NCBI RefSeq assembly: GCF_016587375.1 | Contig: NZ_BNJG01000002.1 | Location: 2,356,001-2,420,000, forward strand | From: Ktedonobacter robiniae | Lineage (GTDB): Bacteria; Chloroflexota; Ktedonobacteria; Ktedonobacterales; Ktedonobacteraceae | Reading direction: 5' to 3' | DNA: 64,000 nt | In this document: in pieces, positions 9,178 to 19,041 of the stretch | Layout: each line of letters starts with the position of its first letter | How positions within the stretch are numbered: the first letter of the stretch is position 1 | The notes under the pieces: model-generated | The model's database searches: none | Told to the model about the DNA's origin: nothing | The model's input: only the letters and a program-made list of their open reading frames with translations | Program-made: the position numbers and the translations under genes

Positions 9178-12100
9178 ATGCCGGTACATACCTTAAAAGG
9201 TTTTCCTTTATCACTTCAGCAGGCTCGCCTCTATACTCTGGAGGAAGATATACAGACGTATCGTGTTCTTGGTCGCGTGCTGCTTGAAGGAGTTCTGGAT
9301 CCTGAAATTTTGCAGCAAGCGTTTAAGCGTATTATCGCGCAATACAGCATTTTGCGCACACGTTTCTATTGTCCGCCAGGCATGGATGTTCCCATGCAGA
9401 TTGTTTCCTCTCAGGTTGAAATGCTCTACGAAGAATTTGATCTGAGTCAGCTAGATAGAAAGCAACAAGATACACAACTTGATGCTCACTTTGTTGAAAT
9501 GAGATCACGGCCATTTGATCTGGAACATGGCCCACTGTTACACGTAACGCTAGCGCGTACCGGAGCTCTTGCTCACCAGTTATTCCTCTGCCTTCCAGGC
9601 TTGTGCGCCGATGCTGTGACATTACGTCTGCTTCTCAGAGAACTGGGCCAGACCTACGAGACGCATCTGCGTGGAGAAGATAGCACGACTGAGCAGGTGT
9701 TGCAGTATACGGAAGTATCAGCCTGGCAGAATGATCTCTTAGAGGAAGAAGACGCGGTTGAACCCCTTGCGTATTGGAGCCAGATCGATTTGTCAAAATT
9801 ACATACCCAGCCCTTGCCGTTTCTACCAGGTAGAACCATACAATCAGAGTCAGAGGTTCAAAAAGCGGAAAAGTTGGCCGCACAGGGATTCACATTCGGG
9901 CTTACCGAGGAAATCATGCGACAACTCCAACAGTTTTCGCAACACAATGCTTGCTCTTACGAGTCAGTGTTACTGACCATCTGGCAAATTGCCTTGAGTC
10001 GGCTGACCGGCGAGCCTGATCTGCTCATAGGCGTTACCTGTGATGGGCGTATGTATGAAGAACTTGAAACAATACCTGGTCACTGTGCCCGTGTTGTTCC
10101 GCTGGCTACTTATTGCCGGAGCGATCGTACCTTTTCTCAAAACGTCGTTGCCATGCGTGCCATCCTTGAGCAGGCGCGTGAGCAGCAGTTGTATTTTTCC
10201 TGGCGTAGGCAGGAAGCATTGGAAGGTATTGATACGCGATACTTTCCTTTGGCCTTTGAGTATGTGGAGCAAACAGAAACCTGGAAAACAGAGACAATCT
10301 CTTATTGCTATCTGGAAGAATACAGCCACCTTGAATGTGCCGGATTGAAATTGAGGGTCGTCCAGGCGAGCGGCACATATCAACTTGAATTGCAGTATGA
10401 TCCAACATGTTTTTCAGCCAGACAAATTGAACGACTCGCCGATACTGTACTGATGTTGCTGGAAAGTGCGCTAGCCCGCCTGGCTGATCCTGTTGACCGC
10501 CTGGAACTTGTGAATAGAGTGGAGCGGCAAAGGTTGTTGCAACACTGGATTGGCCCTCACGACGACTTTGCCTTCCAGCCCTTAACGTGGCTCTTTGAGG
10601 AAATCGCCAGGTTAACTCCTTCAGCAACAGCAGTTATCTCTGACGGTGAATCGTTGACCTATGGGGAACTGAATCAGCAGGCAAATCGCCTGGCGCGCTG
10701 GTTGCAAAAACGGGGCGTTGGTCCTGATGTGCTCGTAGGCTTGTATGTTGAACGAGGCATCGATATGCTGCTTGGGTTGCTGGGTATCTTGAAGGCTGGT
10801 GGCGCATATGTGCCACTGGACCCATCTCTGCCTTCTGCGCGATTGAAGCAACAACTTACACAAATCGAGTCATCTGTATTGCTGACCCAGCAATCGTTGC
10901 TCGGACAATTGCCAGCTTACACTGGGTGTTTATTCTGTCTGGATTGCGCGTCTGAACTCCTGACAGAGGAAATGAATACGAACCTGGCAACAACAATTGA
11001 GCCAGAACATCTGGCTTATGTCATTTACACCTCTGGTTCAACTGGTCTTCCCAAAGGTGTCGCCATTCGCCAGCAAGGCATCAGTAATTATGTACAGGAC
11101 ATGTGTCAGCGCCTGAATAGCGATAAGGGCTTGCATTTTGCTACTGTCTCCACTCTGGCGGCAGACCTGGGTAATACCACGATTTTCTGTTCACTGGCCA
11201 CTGGCGGCTGCCTGCATATTTTGCCATACACGGTTGTCACCTCTAGTGAAGCTTTCGCGAGTTATATTGACGAACATCCAATAGATGTCCTGAAGATCGT
11301 TCCTTCTCATTTTTCTGCGTTGCTGACCGGGGGGCAGGGCCAACGCATATTACCGCGCAAATACCTTATTCTAGGCGGAGAAGCCCTCTCCTGGGAACTG
11401 ATAGAACGCCTGCGAATTACTGGTTGTACATGTAAAGTCTGGAACCACTACGGGCCGACGGAGGCAACCATTGGGGTTCTGGTGAATGAACTAAGCACGC
11501 TTGAGCGTGGCAGGGAGGAGACTACCAGCGTATCATTAGGTAGGCCTATCGCGAATATGCGTTTTCTCATCGTTGATCAGTTCCACATGCCTGTACCTGT
11601 AGGCATTCCTGGCGAATTATGGCTTAGTGGAGCCGGGCTGGCTGCAGGCTATCTGGGAAATCCTGAATTGACAGACCAACAGTTTCCCCTCTATTCCTGT
11701 GAGTCAACTCCTCAGCGCTTCTACAGAACAGGGGACCGGGTTCGCTATACTGAGCAAGGGCAGCTTGAATTTCTTGGACGCCTTGACCGACAGATCAAGA
11801 TCAGAGGCTATCGTATTGAACCAGGAGATATCGAAGCCGTTTTCAAACAGCACGTTGCTGTGCGTGAGAGTATGGTGCTGCTCCAGGAAGATACGCCTGG
11901 AGAGCAAAAACTAGCAGCATACGTGCTCATAGCCAGAGAGTACACGCAAACCATGCCTGACCTGGCGGAATTCCGTCGTTTCCTGAGTGAAAAATTGCCT
12001 GTTTATATGCATCCCACAGTGATTGTGCCGCTGGCGGAGTGGCCGCTGACAGCAAATGGCAAGATAGATTATCAGCGATTAAAAACGCTCAAGCCTCATT

Positions 12101-13209
12101 CTCCTAAGAAGAGTGTAGTGGCCCCACGCGACCAGGTGGAGTTCAAACTGATGCACATCTGGGAAAATCTTCTTCACGTCTGGCCAGTGAGCATCACCGA
12201 CAACTTTTTTGAGTTAGGGGGACACTCCATCCTTGCCGTAGCACTGATTGCGCAAATTCAGCGTGCATTTGGGCATGACCTGCCTGTCACGACACTGTTC
12301 CAGTACCCTACGATTGAGAAACTGGCTACTGTTTTACGTCACTATACTGATACAAACACGTGGCAAACTATTGTACCCATCCAAACGAATGGCTCAAGAC
12401 CTCCACTATTCTGTGTTCACCCCTCTGGTGGAACCGCTTTTTGTTATTATACTCTCGCCCGTTGTCTTGGGCCTGATCAGCCCGTCTACGGTATACAAGC
12501 ACCGGACCCCACCGTGTGGGAGCAGAACAGTTTTTCCGTAGTTGAACTGGCTACACAATATATCGCCGCTCTACGCCAGGCGCAGGCGCAGGGACCATAT
12601 TTTCTGGGAGGCTGGTCGGCTGGCGGCGTCATAGCCTTTGAAATGGCATGCCAGCTACGTAGGCAAGGCGAGCGTGTTGCCCTGCTAGCACTCTTCGATA
12701 GTTCAGCACCTCTCGGCCAAAGAGAGCCTCTTGCCCCACCAGATCTTCGTGATCCCGAACTAGCGCGGAGCATCTTAGAGGAACTTCAACTGGCCCCGTC
12801 TCCTCTCGCTCTTAACACTCTACAAGAGGACGAGCGATTGCCCTATGTGCTTGAACAGGCAAAAATACAACAACGTGTCCCCCAGGACATCAGTCTTGCG
12901 CATCTCAGGTATTTTGCGCATATGCAAAAAAAGTTACTCCATGCCTTGCGTAGTTATACCCCTGCTGTGTATCCAGGAAGGATTACTCTTTTTCGAACTC
13001 CGACCTCAGCTGCGCTTGAGAGCCAGCACGTATCAGCTCCAGCCGAAGTGGGTGCCAACAACGCTCTTGATCGCTGGGCTGAATTCTCTATAAGTGAACT
13101 GGAACTGCATATTGTCCCTGGCGAACATGCAACACTAATGAACGAGCCAGATGTAATCGCTCTGGCCGACATTCTGTCCCGCATTTTAACCCAGATGACT
13201 GTGGAATGA
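9178..13209 (+). CDS. Terminal NRPS: degenerate C - A (predicted Asp) - PCP - thioesterase
   Basis: The 1343-residue protein has a condensation-like domain (about 1-430), an A domain (about 455-980; TSGSTG near 618, HYGPTE), a carrier domain (ELGGHSI, about 1012) and a type I thioesterase (GWSAGG near 1144, FDSSAP for the acid, GEHATL for the His). In the first domain the catalytic HHxxxDG is replaced by PGLCADA, so it should not catalyse peptide bonds. The preceding NRPS already ends in an intact C domain that can do so. Specificity residues read D-L-T-K-I-G-H-I-G-K, one change from the known aspartate code. The TE should release the chain by hydrolysis or cyclisation. The start has AAGGAG seven bases upstream. 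The stop overlaps an ATG at 13206, suggesting one transcript with the downstream genes. Confidence 0.95.
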   Translation: MPVHTLKGFPLSLQQARLYTLEEDIQTYRVLGRVLLEGVLDPEILQQAFKRIIAQYSILRTRFYCPPGMDVPMQIVSSQVEMLYEEFDLSQLDRKQQDTQLDAHFVEMRSRPFDLEHGPLLHVTLARTGALAHQLFLCLPGLCADAVTLRLLLRELGQTYETHLRGEDSTTEQVLQYTEVSAWQNDLLEEEDAVEPLAYWSQIDLSKLHTQPLPFLPGRTIQSESEVQKAEKLAAQGFTFGLTEEIMRQLQQFSQHNACSYESVLLTIWQIALSRLTGEPDLLIGVTCDGRMYEELETIPGHCARVVPLATYCRSDRTFSQNVVAMRAILEQAREQQLYFSWRRQEALEGIDTRYFPLAFEYVEQTETWKTETISYCYLEEYSHLECAGLKLRVVQASGTYQLELQYDPTCFSARQIERLADTVLMLLESALARLADPVDRLELVNRVERQRLLQHWIGPHDDFAFQPLTWLFEEIARLTPSATAVISDGESLTYGELNQQANRLARWLQKRGVGPDVLVGLYVERGIDMLLGLLGILKAGGAYVPLDPSLPSARLKQQLTQIESSVLLTQQSLLGQLPAYTGCLFCLDCASELLTEEMNTNLATTIEPEHLAYVIYTSGSTGLPKGVAIRQQGISNYVQDMCQRLNSDKGLHFATVSTLAADLGNTTIFCSLATGGCLHILPYTVVTSSEAFASYIDEHPIDVLKIVPSHFSALLTGGQGQRILPRKYLILGGEALSWELIERLRITGCTCKVWNHYGPTEATIGVLVNELSTLERGREETTSVSLGRPIANMRFLIVDQFHMPVPVGIPGELWLSGAGLAAGYLGNPELTDQQFPLYSCESTPQRFYRTGDRVRYTEQGQLEFLGRLDRQIKIRGYRIEPGDIEAVFKQHVAVRESMVLLQEDTPGEQKLAAYVLIAREYTQTMPDLAEFRRFLSEKLPVYMHPTVIVPLAEWPLTANGKIDYQRLKTLKPHSPKKSVVAPRDQVEFKLMHIWENLLHVWPVSITDNFFELGGHSILAVALIAQIQRAFGHDLPVTTLFQYPTIEKLATVLRHYTDTNTWQTIVPIQTNGSRPPLFCVHPSGGTAFCYYTLARCLGPDQPVYGIQAPDPTVWEQNSFSVVELATQYIAALRQAQAQGPYFLGGWSAGGVIAFEMACQLRRQGERVALLALFDSSAPLGQREPLAPPDLRDPELARSILEELQLAPSPLALNTLQEDERLPYVLEQAKIQQRVPQDISLAHLRYFAHMQKKLLHALRSYTPAVYPGRITLFRTPTSAALESQHVSAPAEVGANNALDRWAEFSISELELHIVPGEHATLMNEPDVIALADILSRILTQMTVE

Positions 13210-13268
13210 GCGTGATCTTTCGTACTCTGGAGCAAGTTACCAATAATTCGCAAAAAAAGGAGCAGATG

Positions 13269-14246
13269 ATGATCCACGATTCTATTGCTAGTTGCATAGG
13301 TCAGACACCGTTAGTCGCTCTGAAGCGTTTATTTCCCTCACCCAAGCAGGAGGTCATTGCTAAGCTGGAGTTCCTAAACCCTGGTGGCAGTGTAAAAGAT
13401 CGTCCAGCCCGCTTCATCATTGAGCAAGGGCTAAAAGATGGACATATCACTGCTCAAACGCACCTGATCGAAAGCTCATCCGGTAACCTGGGGATTGCAC
13501 TCGCGATGGTCTCCAGGATCTATGGCCTTACTTTTACTTGCGTTGTTGATCCAAAGATCGCTTTGACAAATCTGCGCATTTTGAAGCAGTTGCAAGCGAA
13601 TATCGAAATGGTAACAACGCCTGATGATCAGAATGGATACTTAAAAACGCGTATCAAGCGGGTACATGAATTGCTGGAAAGTATTCCTGCCAGCCAATGG
13701 ATTAATCAGTACGCCAATCAGTTGAACTGGCAAGCTCATTACTGGTCCACAGGTAGCGAGATATGTGATCAACTTGATCGTGCTCCTGATTGCCTGGTGA
13801 TTGCTGTAAGCACAACCGGAACTATTTTGGGACTGGCCAGGCGTTTGCGCGAGAAATATCCTCGATTGCGCGTGATTGCTGTTGATGCTGTTGGCTCGGT
13901 AATCTTTGGCGCACCTGCAGGTCCGCGGGACATTCCAGGTATTGGGGCTAGCCGAGCACCTGAACTCCTATGTAAGGATGAAATAGACGAAGTTATCTGC
14001 GTCAATGATTATGAGGCACTGCAAGGATGCCGCGATCTCGTGATGCGAGAAGGTATATTCGCAGGTGGCTCATCTGGCTCGGTTGTCGCAGCATTGCACA
14101 AACTCTTGCCAACATTCCCCCCATCCTATCGGGTTATTACACTTTTCCCTGACCGGGGAGATCGCTATCTGGATACTATTTATGATGACACCTGGGCGGC
14201 TGCTCGTCGGGTCGCTGCACTACCAACACGTGGTGTCCTGCGATGA
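13269..14246 (+). CDS. sbnA: SbnA-like PLP enzyme, N-(2-amino-2-carboxyethyl)-L-glutamate synthase (L-Dap pathway step 1)
   Basis: A cysteine-synthase fold enzyme of 325 residues, close to SbnA in length. It has the PLP lysine motif GGSVKDRPA, the substrate loop ESSSGNLGIA and a C-terminal GGSSGS phosphate-binding loop. SbnA joins O-phosphoserine and glutamate; SbnB then oxidatively cleaves the product to L-2,3-diaminopropionate (Dap). Assignment as SbnA rather than cysteine synthase rests on the SbnB-like gene at 17924 and the NRPS context. The ATG at 13269 is preferred because AAGGAG lies six bases upstream and the N-terminus MIHDSIASCIGQTPL matches the family. An upstream in-frame ATG at 13206 overlaps the NRPS stop. 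Confidence 0.88.
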   Translation: MIHDSIASCIGQTPLVALKRLFPSPKQEVIAKLEFLNPGGSVKDRPARFIIEQGLKDGHITAQTHLIESSSGNLGIALAMVSRIYGLTFTCVVDPKIALTNLRILKQLQANIEMVTTPDDQNGYLKTRIKRVHELLESIPASQWINQYANQLNWQAHYWSTGSEICDQLDRAPDCLVIAVSTTGTILGLARRLREKYPRLRVIAVDAVGSVIFGAPAGPRDIPGIGASRAPELLCKDEIDEVICVNDYEALQGCRDLVMREGIFAGGSSGSVVAALHKLLPTFPPSYRVITLFPDRGDRYLDTIYDDTWAAARRVAALPTRGVLR

Positions 14247-14330
14247 GCGATATATATTTCTGTCGTCGGATGTGCCTTGCAAATGGGGCTCTCGGCACAG
14301 TTGATCCCTCCAAATAGAAATGGTGAAACT

Positions 14331-16067
14331 ATGCCTGTTTATCGCTATACTTACCTGTTCACTAGATATCTTAAGCCTCAGCGCTGGAGAGTTGTGCTGC
14401 TGGCAGTTTTGTTGTTGGGTAGCATCATAGCTGACCTGGTGACGCCCCAAATTCTGAGTTTTTATATCGATACGGCTCAATCTCGTAGCGCTCTATCTTC
14501 CTTACTGATCATTGCGCTGTTCTATCTGGTTGGGGTGCTGCTGACATTGTTTCTTACGGTTGGTGCGGCCTATATCGGAGAATATGTGAGTTGGACGGCA
14601 ACCAACATGTTGCGCGCAGATCTGGCGGTCCATTGCCTCTCTCTCGACATATCCTTTCATAACGCTCATACTCCTGGAGAATTTATTGAGCGCATAGATG
14701 GCGATGTGAGCTACCTGGCGAATTTCTTATCCAACTTTGTGGTACAACTTTTAGGCAGTGTGCTGCTGTTATTTGGGATTGTTATAGCGCTACTACTAGA
14801 TGATTGGAGGCTGGGTATCGTCTTTGGGCTTTTTGCCCTGGTGGCTTTGCTGGTGATGGGGCGTGTGCGCAACATCGCAATCCCCTATTGGCAACAAGCC
14901 CGACAGGCCAGCGCAGACTATTTTGGCTTCCTTGAGGAACATCTCGATGGGCGGGAAGATATCCGTTCACAGGGAGCCACAGCATATATTATGCAAAATT
15001 TTTATCGCTTATTGCGCAAACGCTTTCATCTTGAGCGCAAAGCCAGCCTCTCCAGCTCCCTTATTGAAGCTACCAGCGTACTCCTCTTCACTTTTGGTTA
15101 TGCGCTTGCTTTTGCCTCAAGTGCCTATCTCTATTTCTCACATGCGATTACAATTGGCGCGGTCTTTCTCGTCATACAGTATATCCAATTACTCGAAACA
15201 CCAATCCAGCAGGTTACGGCTCAGCTGGATGATCTACAGAAAGCCCTGGCTAGCATCAAACGCATTGAAGAGCTTTTTCGCATCCAGAGTCAGATGCGGC
15301 AGGACCAGAAGCTCTCTCTTCCGGAAAAGGTGCTTTCTGTGGCATTTGAACATGTCTCCTTTGCCTACAATCCTGCGACGCCAACGCTACATGATATCTC
15401 TTTTCAACTTGAGCCAGGAAAAACAGTAGGCGTGTTAGGGCGTACCGGGAGCGGTAAAAGCACCATTGCGCGCCTTATGCTTCGTATGTATAGTCCCACA
15501 CAAGGAACCATCCGCCTGGGTGGTGTCGATAGCAGTATGGTTCCAGTGCGTGATATTCGTGCTCGTGTTGGCCTGGTGACGCAGGATGTCCAACTTTTTC
15601 ATGCTACTGTACGCGATAACCTGACTTTTTTTGACCGCGGTATTACCGATCAGCATATTCTGACTGTTTTAGACAACCTGGGAAGAAGCGCCTGGTATCA
15701 AACATTGCCAGAGGGACTGGATACTTTGCTTGATCCTGCGAGTGGGCTTTCGGCAGGAGAAGCTCAATTGCTCGCCTTTGCTCGCGTCTTTTTACGAAAT
15801 CCCGACCTGGTGATTCTTGATGAAGCTTCATCGCGCCTGGACCCGGAGACAGAGCGTTTGATTGAGCAAGCTATAGATAAACTCCTCTACAATCGCACCT
15901 GTATTATTATCGCGCACCGACTTTCCACTATCAGGCGAGCTGATACTATTCTCATTTTGCAGGATGGGCAGATAGTCGAGCAGGGCAACTATAGCGAGTT
16001 GAGTACGAATACAGAGACACTGCTCCATGATTTACTTCAAACGCAAGAAGAGCAAGGAGTTTTATGA
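14331..16067 (+). CDS. ABC exporter half-transporter A (permease-ATPase fusion)
   Basis: About 578 residues: an N-terminal six-helix exporter membrane domain (first helix near 20-40) fused to a nucleotide-binding domain. Visible motifs are Walker A GRTGSGKST, signature GLSAGEAQ (altered from LSGGQ), Walker B LVILDEASS and the switch His in IIAHRLS. It belongs to the MsbA/lipid and peptide exporter group. The next gene begins inside its stop (ATGA overlap at 16064), so the two should form a heterodimer. Position between the two Dap genes and after the NRPS points to product export. The start is chosen at MPVYRY because upstream codons are not family-like; no strong ribosome site is seen. Confidence 0.93.
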   Translation: MPVYRYTYLFTRYLKPQRWRVVLLAVLLLGSIIADLVTPQILSFYIDTAQSRSALSSLLIIALFYLVGVLLTLFLTVGAAYIGEYVSWTATNMLRADLAVHCLSLDISFHNAHTPGEFIERIDGDVSYLANFLSNFVVQLLGSVLLLFGIVIALLLDDWRLGIVFGLFALVALLVMGRVRNIAIPYWQQARQASADYFGFLEEHLDGREDIRSQGATAYIMQNFYRLLRKRFHLERKASLSSSLIEATSVLLFTFGYALAFASSAYLYFSHAITIGAVFLVIQYIQLLETPIQQVTAQLDDLQKALASIKRIEELFRIQSQMRQDQKLSLPEKVLSVAFEHVSFAYNPATPTLHDISFQLEPGKTVGVLGRTGSGKSTIARLMLRMYSPTQGTIRLGGVDSSMVPVRDIRARVGLVTQDVQLFHATVRDNLTFFDRGITDQHILTVLDNLGRSAWYQTLPEGLDTLLDPASGLSAGEAQLLAFARVFLRNPDLVILDEASSRLDPETERLIEQAIDKLLYNRTCIIIAHRLSTIRRADTILILQDGQIVEQGNYSELSTNTETLLHDLLQTQEEQGVL

Positions 16068-17833
16068 ACACATATCGCTATTTATGGCGTTTACTGCGCT
16101 ATCAACCCTGGATCTATACTGGTCTGAGCTTCTTACTGATCATTTATGCGCTTTCTTTTTTAGGAGAAGGCTTGTTGATTCGCTCGTTCGTCAATGCGCT
16201 CACAGGGCAAATGACCGCCGAACTGATGGTATGGAGCATTATCCTGCTTTTTATGATTGTACGAGTAGTCAGGACTCTTTTGCTGGTAGCGAATACTGTC
16301 ATAGAAACTACCCTCCGACACAGTATAGGAGCATTGTTGCGACGTAACCTTTTCACACATATTATGGAGCAGCCTGGTGCGCAGGCGCTAAGCTGCTCAC
16401 CAGGGGAGATGATCAGCTATTTTCGCGATGATGTAGCTGAGATAGCAATGTTTATTGTTTCCAGTGTGGTCGCAGGCGGGACCTTACTTACATCACTGGT
16501 GGCTATTTTTATTCTGGCGAGAACCAGTCTGCTGATGACTCTGGTGGTTTTCCTACCTTTTTTGTTGATTTTTTTCTTAATTAGCCTGATTGGTTCGCGT
16601 GTGCGCAGATACAGAGGAGCCAGTCGGCGCGCGACTGGCGATATTACTAGGGCCATTCGCGAGATGTTTCAAACTGTCCAGGCTATTCAGCTGGCGAATG
16701 CCGAGGAGCGTGTGATTGATCAGTTTCGTAGCGTAAACGACGTTCGCCGCAAGGCCGCCCTTGTAGAGCGGATGTTTACCTCGCTTCTACAAACTTTTTC
16801 CGCCAATATTGTTAATCTTAGCATGGGGCTAGTTTTGCTCTTTGCTGGTCCATTGCTACGTACAGGTCGCTTTACCCTGGGAGATTTCGCTCTGTTTATT
16901 TCGTACCTTGTAATTACTACTACCCTTCCCAATATCCTTGGATCTTTTTTGATGCGCTACAAACAGGCTGGAGTCTCTTTTGAGCGCATGCAGTCTATTT
17001 TTGCCGAAAGTCAGCCAGAGCTGTTAGTAGCTCATCATCCCGTCTATCTGCGTGATGAGTTTCCGCCGGTGCCAGCGCTCATCAGAAGCGAGACCGAAAG
17101 CTTGGAGAGGCTTCAGGTCAGGGGGCTAACGTATCACTATCCTCAATCGCGTAATGGTATTGAACAGGTGAATTTTGATCTACGGCGGGGATCCTTTACG
17201 GTTATTACCGGGCGCATCGGGGCAGGCAAGACAACATTGTTGCGCGTTTTGCTGGGATTGCTCCCCAAACAGGAAGGAACAGTGTTCTGGAATAATGCAC
17301 AGGTGACAGAGCTCGCCAAGTTTTTTACCCCTCCCCTTTGTGCCTATACCCCGCAGGTCCCTCGCCTCTTTAGCAAAACATTGGGCGAAAATATTCTTTT
17401 GGGACAGCCATACTCATCAGAAGAGGTCCAGGCTGCTCTGCGCCTGGCTATTTTAGAAGATGATCTCTTGTCCCTGGAAGCAGGTCTCGCAACGCCGATT
17501 GGTCCACGCGGCGTAAAATTGTCCGGCGGACAACTCCAGCGGGCTGCCGCGGCACGAATGTTTGTCCACAATGCTGATTTCTATGTTTTTGATGATCTTT
17601 CTAGCGCACTGGACGTCAAAACCGAACAGTTACTCTGGCAACGCCTGTTTGAGCAACAAGAGCGTACTTGTCTAGTTGTATCACATCGTAAAGCGGCCTT
17701 TCTCCATGCGGATCATATTATCGTCATGCACGGTGGTCGAGTCGTAGCACAAGGAACGCTGGACACACTGCTCAGTGAGTGCATTGAGATGCAACGTTTA
17801 TGGTCGGATGAGGAAGAAATTCACCAATTATAA
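16064..17833 (+). CDS. ABC exporter half-transporter B (permease-ATPase fusion)
   Basis: A 589-residue partner of the preceding gene, translationally coupled through an ATGA overlap. It has six membrane helices, Walker A GRIGAGKTT, signature KLSGGQLQR and Walker B FYVFDDLSS. The residue after the Walker B Asp is Asp, not the catalytic Glu that the partner keeps (DEASS), while the partner carries the altered signature. Such asymmetry is usual in heterodimeric exporters with one consensus and one degenerate ATP site. It probably exports the NRPS product. Confidence 0.93.
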   Translation: MNTYRYLWRLLRYQPWIYTGLSFLLIIYALSFLGEGLLIRSFVNALTGQMTAELMVWSIILLFMIVRVVRTLLLVANTVIETTLRHSIGALLRRNLFTHIMEQPGAQALSCSPGEMISYFRDDVAEIAMFIVSSVVAGGTLLTSLVAIFILARTSLLMTLVVFLPFLLIFFLISLIGSRVRRYRGASRRATGDITRAIREMFQTVQAIQLANAEERVIDQFRSVNDVRRKAALVERMFTSLLQTFSANIVNLSMGLVLLFAGPLLRTGRFTLGDFALFISYLVITTTLPNILGSFLMRYKQAGVSFERMQSIFAESQPELLVAHHPVYLRDEFPPVPALIRSETESLERLQVRGLTYHYPQSRNGIEQVNFDLRRGSFTVITGRIGAGKTTLLRVLLGLLPKQEGTVFWNNAQVTELAKFFTPPLCAYTPQVPRLFSKTLGENILLGQPYSSEEVQAALRLAILEDDLLSLEAGLATPIGPRGVKLSGGQLQRAAAARMFVHNADFYVFDDLSSALDVKTEQLLWQRLFEQQERTCLVVSHRKAAFLHADHIIVMHGGRVVAQGTLDTLLSECIEMQRLWSDEEEIHQL

Positions 17834-17923
17834 CTGTGTAACTGGTATGGGATGATATTCTTTTTGTGCTGTCGCCAGGCACGAATATGCGTCCTATGTT
17901 ATTTTAACTTTAAGGGGGATCGG

Positions 17924-18976
17924 ATGACTCTTTCACACGATGACGCAGGTATTCTCTATCTTTGTGAAGATGAGGTCAAGCTGGCCTGCCAGCACCTGGA
18001 TAGTATAGCTGTGATGCATGAGCTTTTCAGGCTATACGCCTCAGGAGAAACAATACTGCCTGACGAAGCGTATCTGGCCTGGGCAAATCCACTGGGAGAA
18101 AGCGTCAGAAGTCTGAATATGCCTGGCTATGTTGGCGGTTCAATCAACCAGGCTGGTACCAAAATAATCAATGGCAATATTGCGAATCCACGCCGAGGGC
18201 TTCCTCGCGCCAGTGGCCTGACGCTCCTCTATGACCCTACTACTGTACGTATCGCCTGTATTATGGAAGGGGCATATATCTCCAGCTTACGTACAGCCAG
18301 TGTCTCATTGCTAGCAACGCGGCTTTGTGCCGGGCGACCGATCGAATGCGCAGCAATCATCGGCGCGGGCGTGTTAGCACAACGTCATATAGAACTACTA
18401 GTACAGCAAATACCATCTCTGGTAAAGATTTCGCTTTTTGATCTTGATAAACAAAGGGTGGCAAATATGCGCACCCTGCTCACCCCACTACTTGAAGACT
18501 CACACGTCGTGCTTATAGAGGAAACAAGCGCGCAAAGGGCTGTTGAGGGAGCGCAATTAATTATTCCTGTTACTACAACGACAACCGGTTATATCCCCTA
18601 TGCCTGGCTTCAACCGGGTGCTATTCTGGTGAACGTTTCTCTTGATGATCCTTTGCCTGATGTCGTGTTGCAGGCTGATAAAATTATTGTTGATGATTGG
18701 GACCTGATCAAAAATGATACCCGGCGTTTATTAGGCAGAATGTATCGCTCAGGTGAAATTATTGGACCCGATGATCCCCACCCTCAAGGAAGCCGCGCCC
18801 GTCGCATAGATGCGCATCTGGGAGATGTTGTAATGCGAGAGCGCGTCGGACGCGAGAGCGACAACGATATCATTCTCGTCAACCCATTTGGCTTGTCCAT
18901 TGAAGATATTGCGCTTGCAACTTATGTCTATCAAGAAGCGTTGCGTCTGCACCTCGGAACACCCTTGAAACGCTAG
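17924..18976 (+). CDS. sbnB: SbnB-like NAD-dependent enzyme, L-2,3-diaminopropionate-forming (L-Dap pathway step 2)
   Basis: A 350-residue member of the ornithine cyclodeaminase/mu-crystallin family with a Rossmann motif (IIGAGVLAQRHIE, about residues 143-155) and the family substrate region GGSINQAGTKIINGN. In staphylococci SbnB oxidises the SbnA product to give Dap and 2-oxoglutarate. Here it closes the apparent NRPS operon, 90 bases after the exporter. The start ATG has a GGGGGAT ribosome site. An ornithine cyclodeaminase role is possible for the fold, but pairing with the SbnA-like gene makes Dap synthesis much more likely. Confidence 0.87.
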   Translation: MTLSHDDAGILYLCEDEVKLACQHLDSIAVMHELFRLYASGETILPDEAYLAWANPLGESVRSLNMPGYVGGSINQAGTKIINGNIANPRRGLPRASGLTLLYDPTTVRIACIMEGAYISSLRTASVSLLATRLCAGRPIECAAIIGAGVLAQRHIELLVQQIPSLVKISLFDLDKQRVANMRTLLTPLLEDSHVVLIEETSAQRAVEGAQLIIPVTTTTTGYIPYAWLQPGAILVNVSLDDPLPDVVLQADKIIVDDWDLIKNDTRRLLGRMYRSGEIIGPDDPHPQGSRARRIDAHLGDVVMRERVGRESDNDIILVNPFGLSIEDIALATYVYQEALRLHLGTPLKR

Positions 18977-19041
18977 CTCTGGTAGAAATAGTTGGAACGT
19001 ATGCTGTTCTCCTCTTGAGGATAGCCAGGTATCGAAAACGA

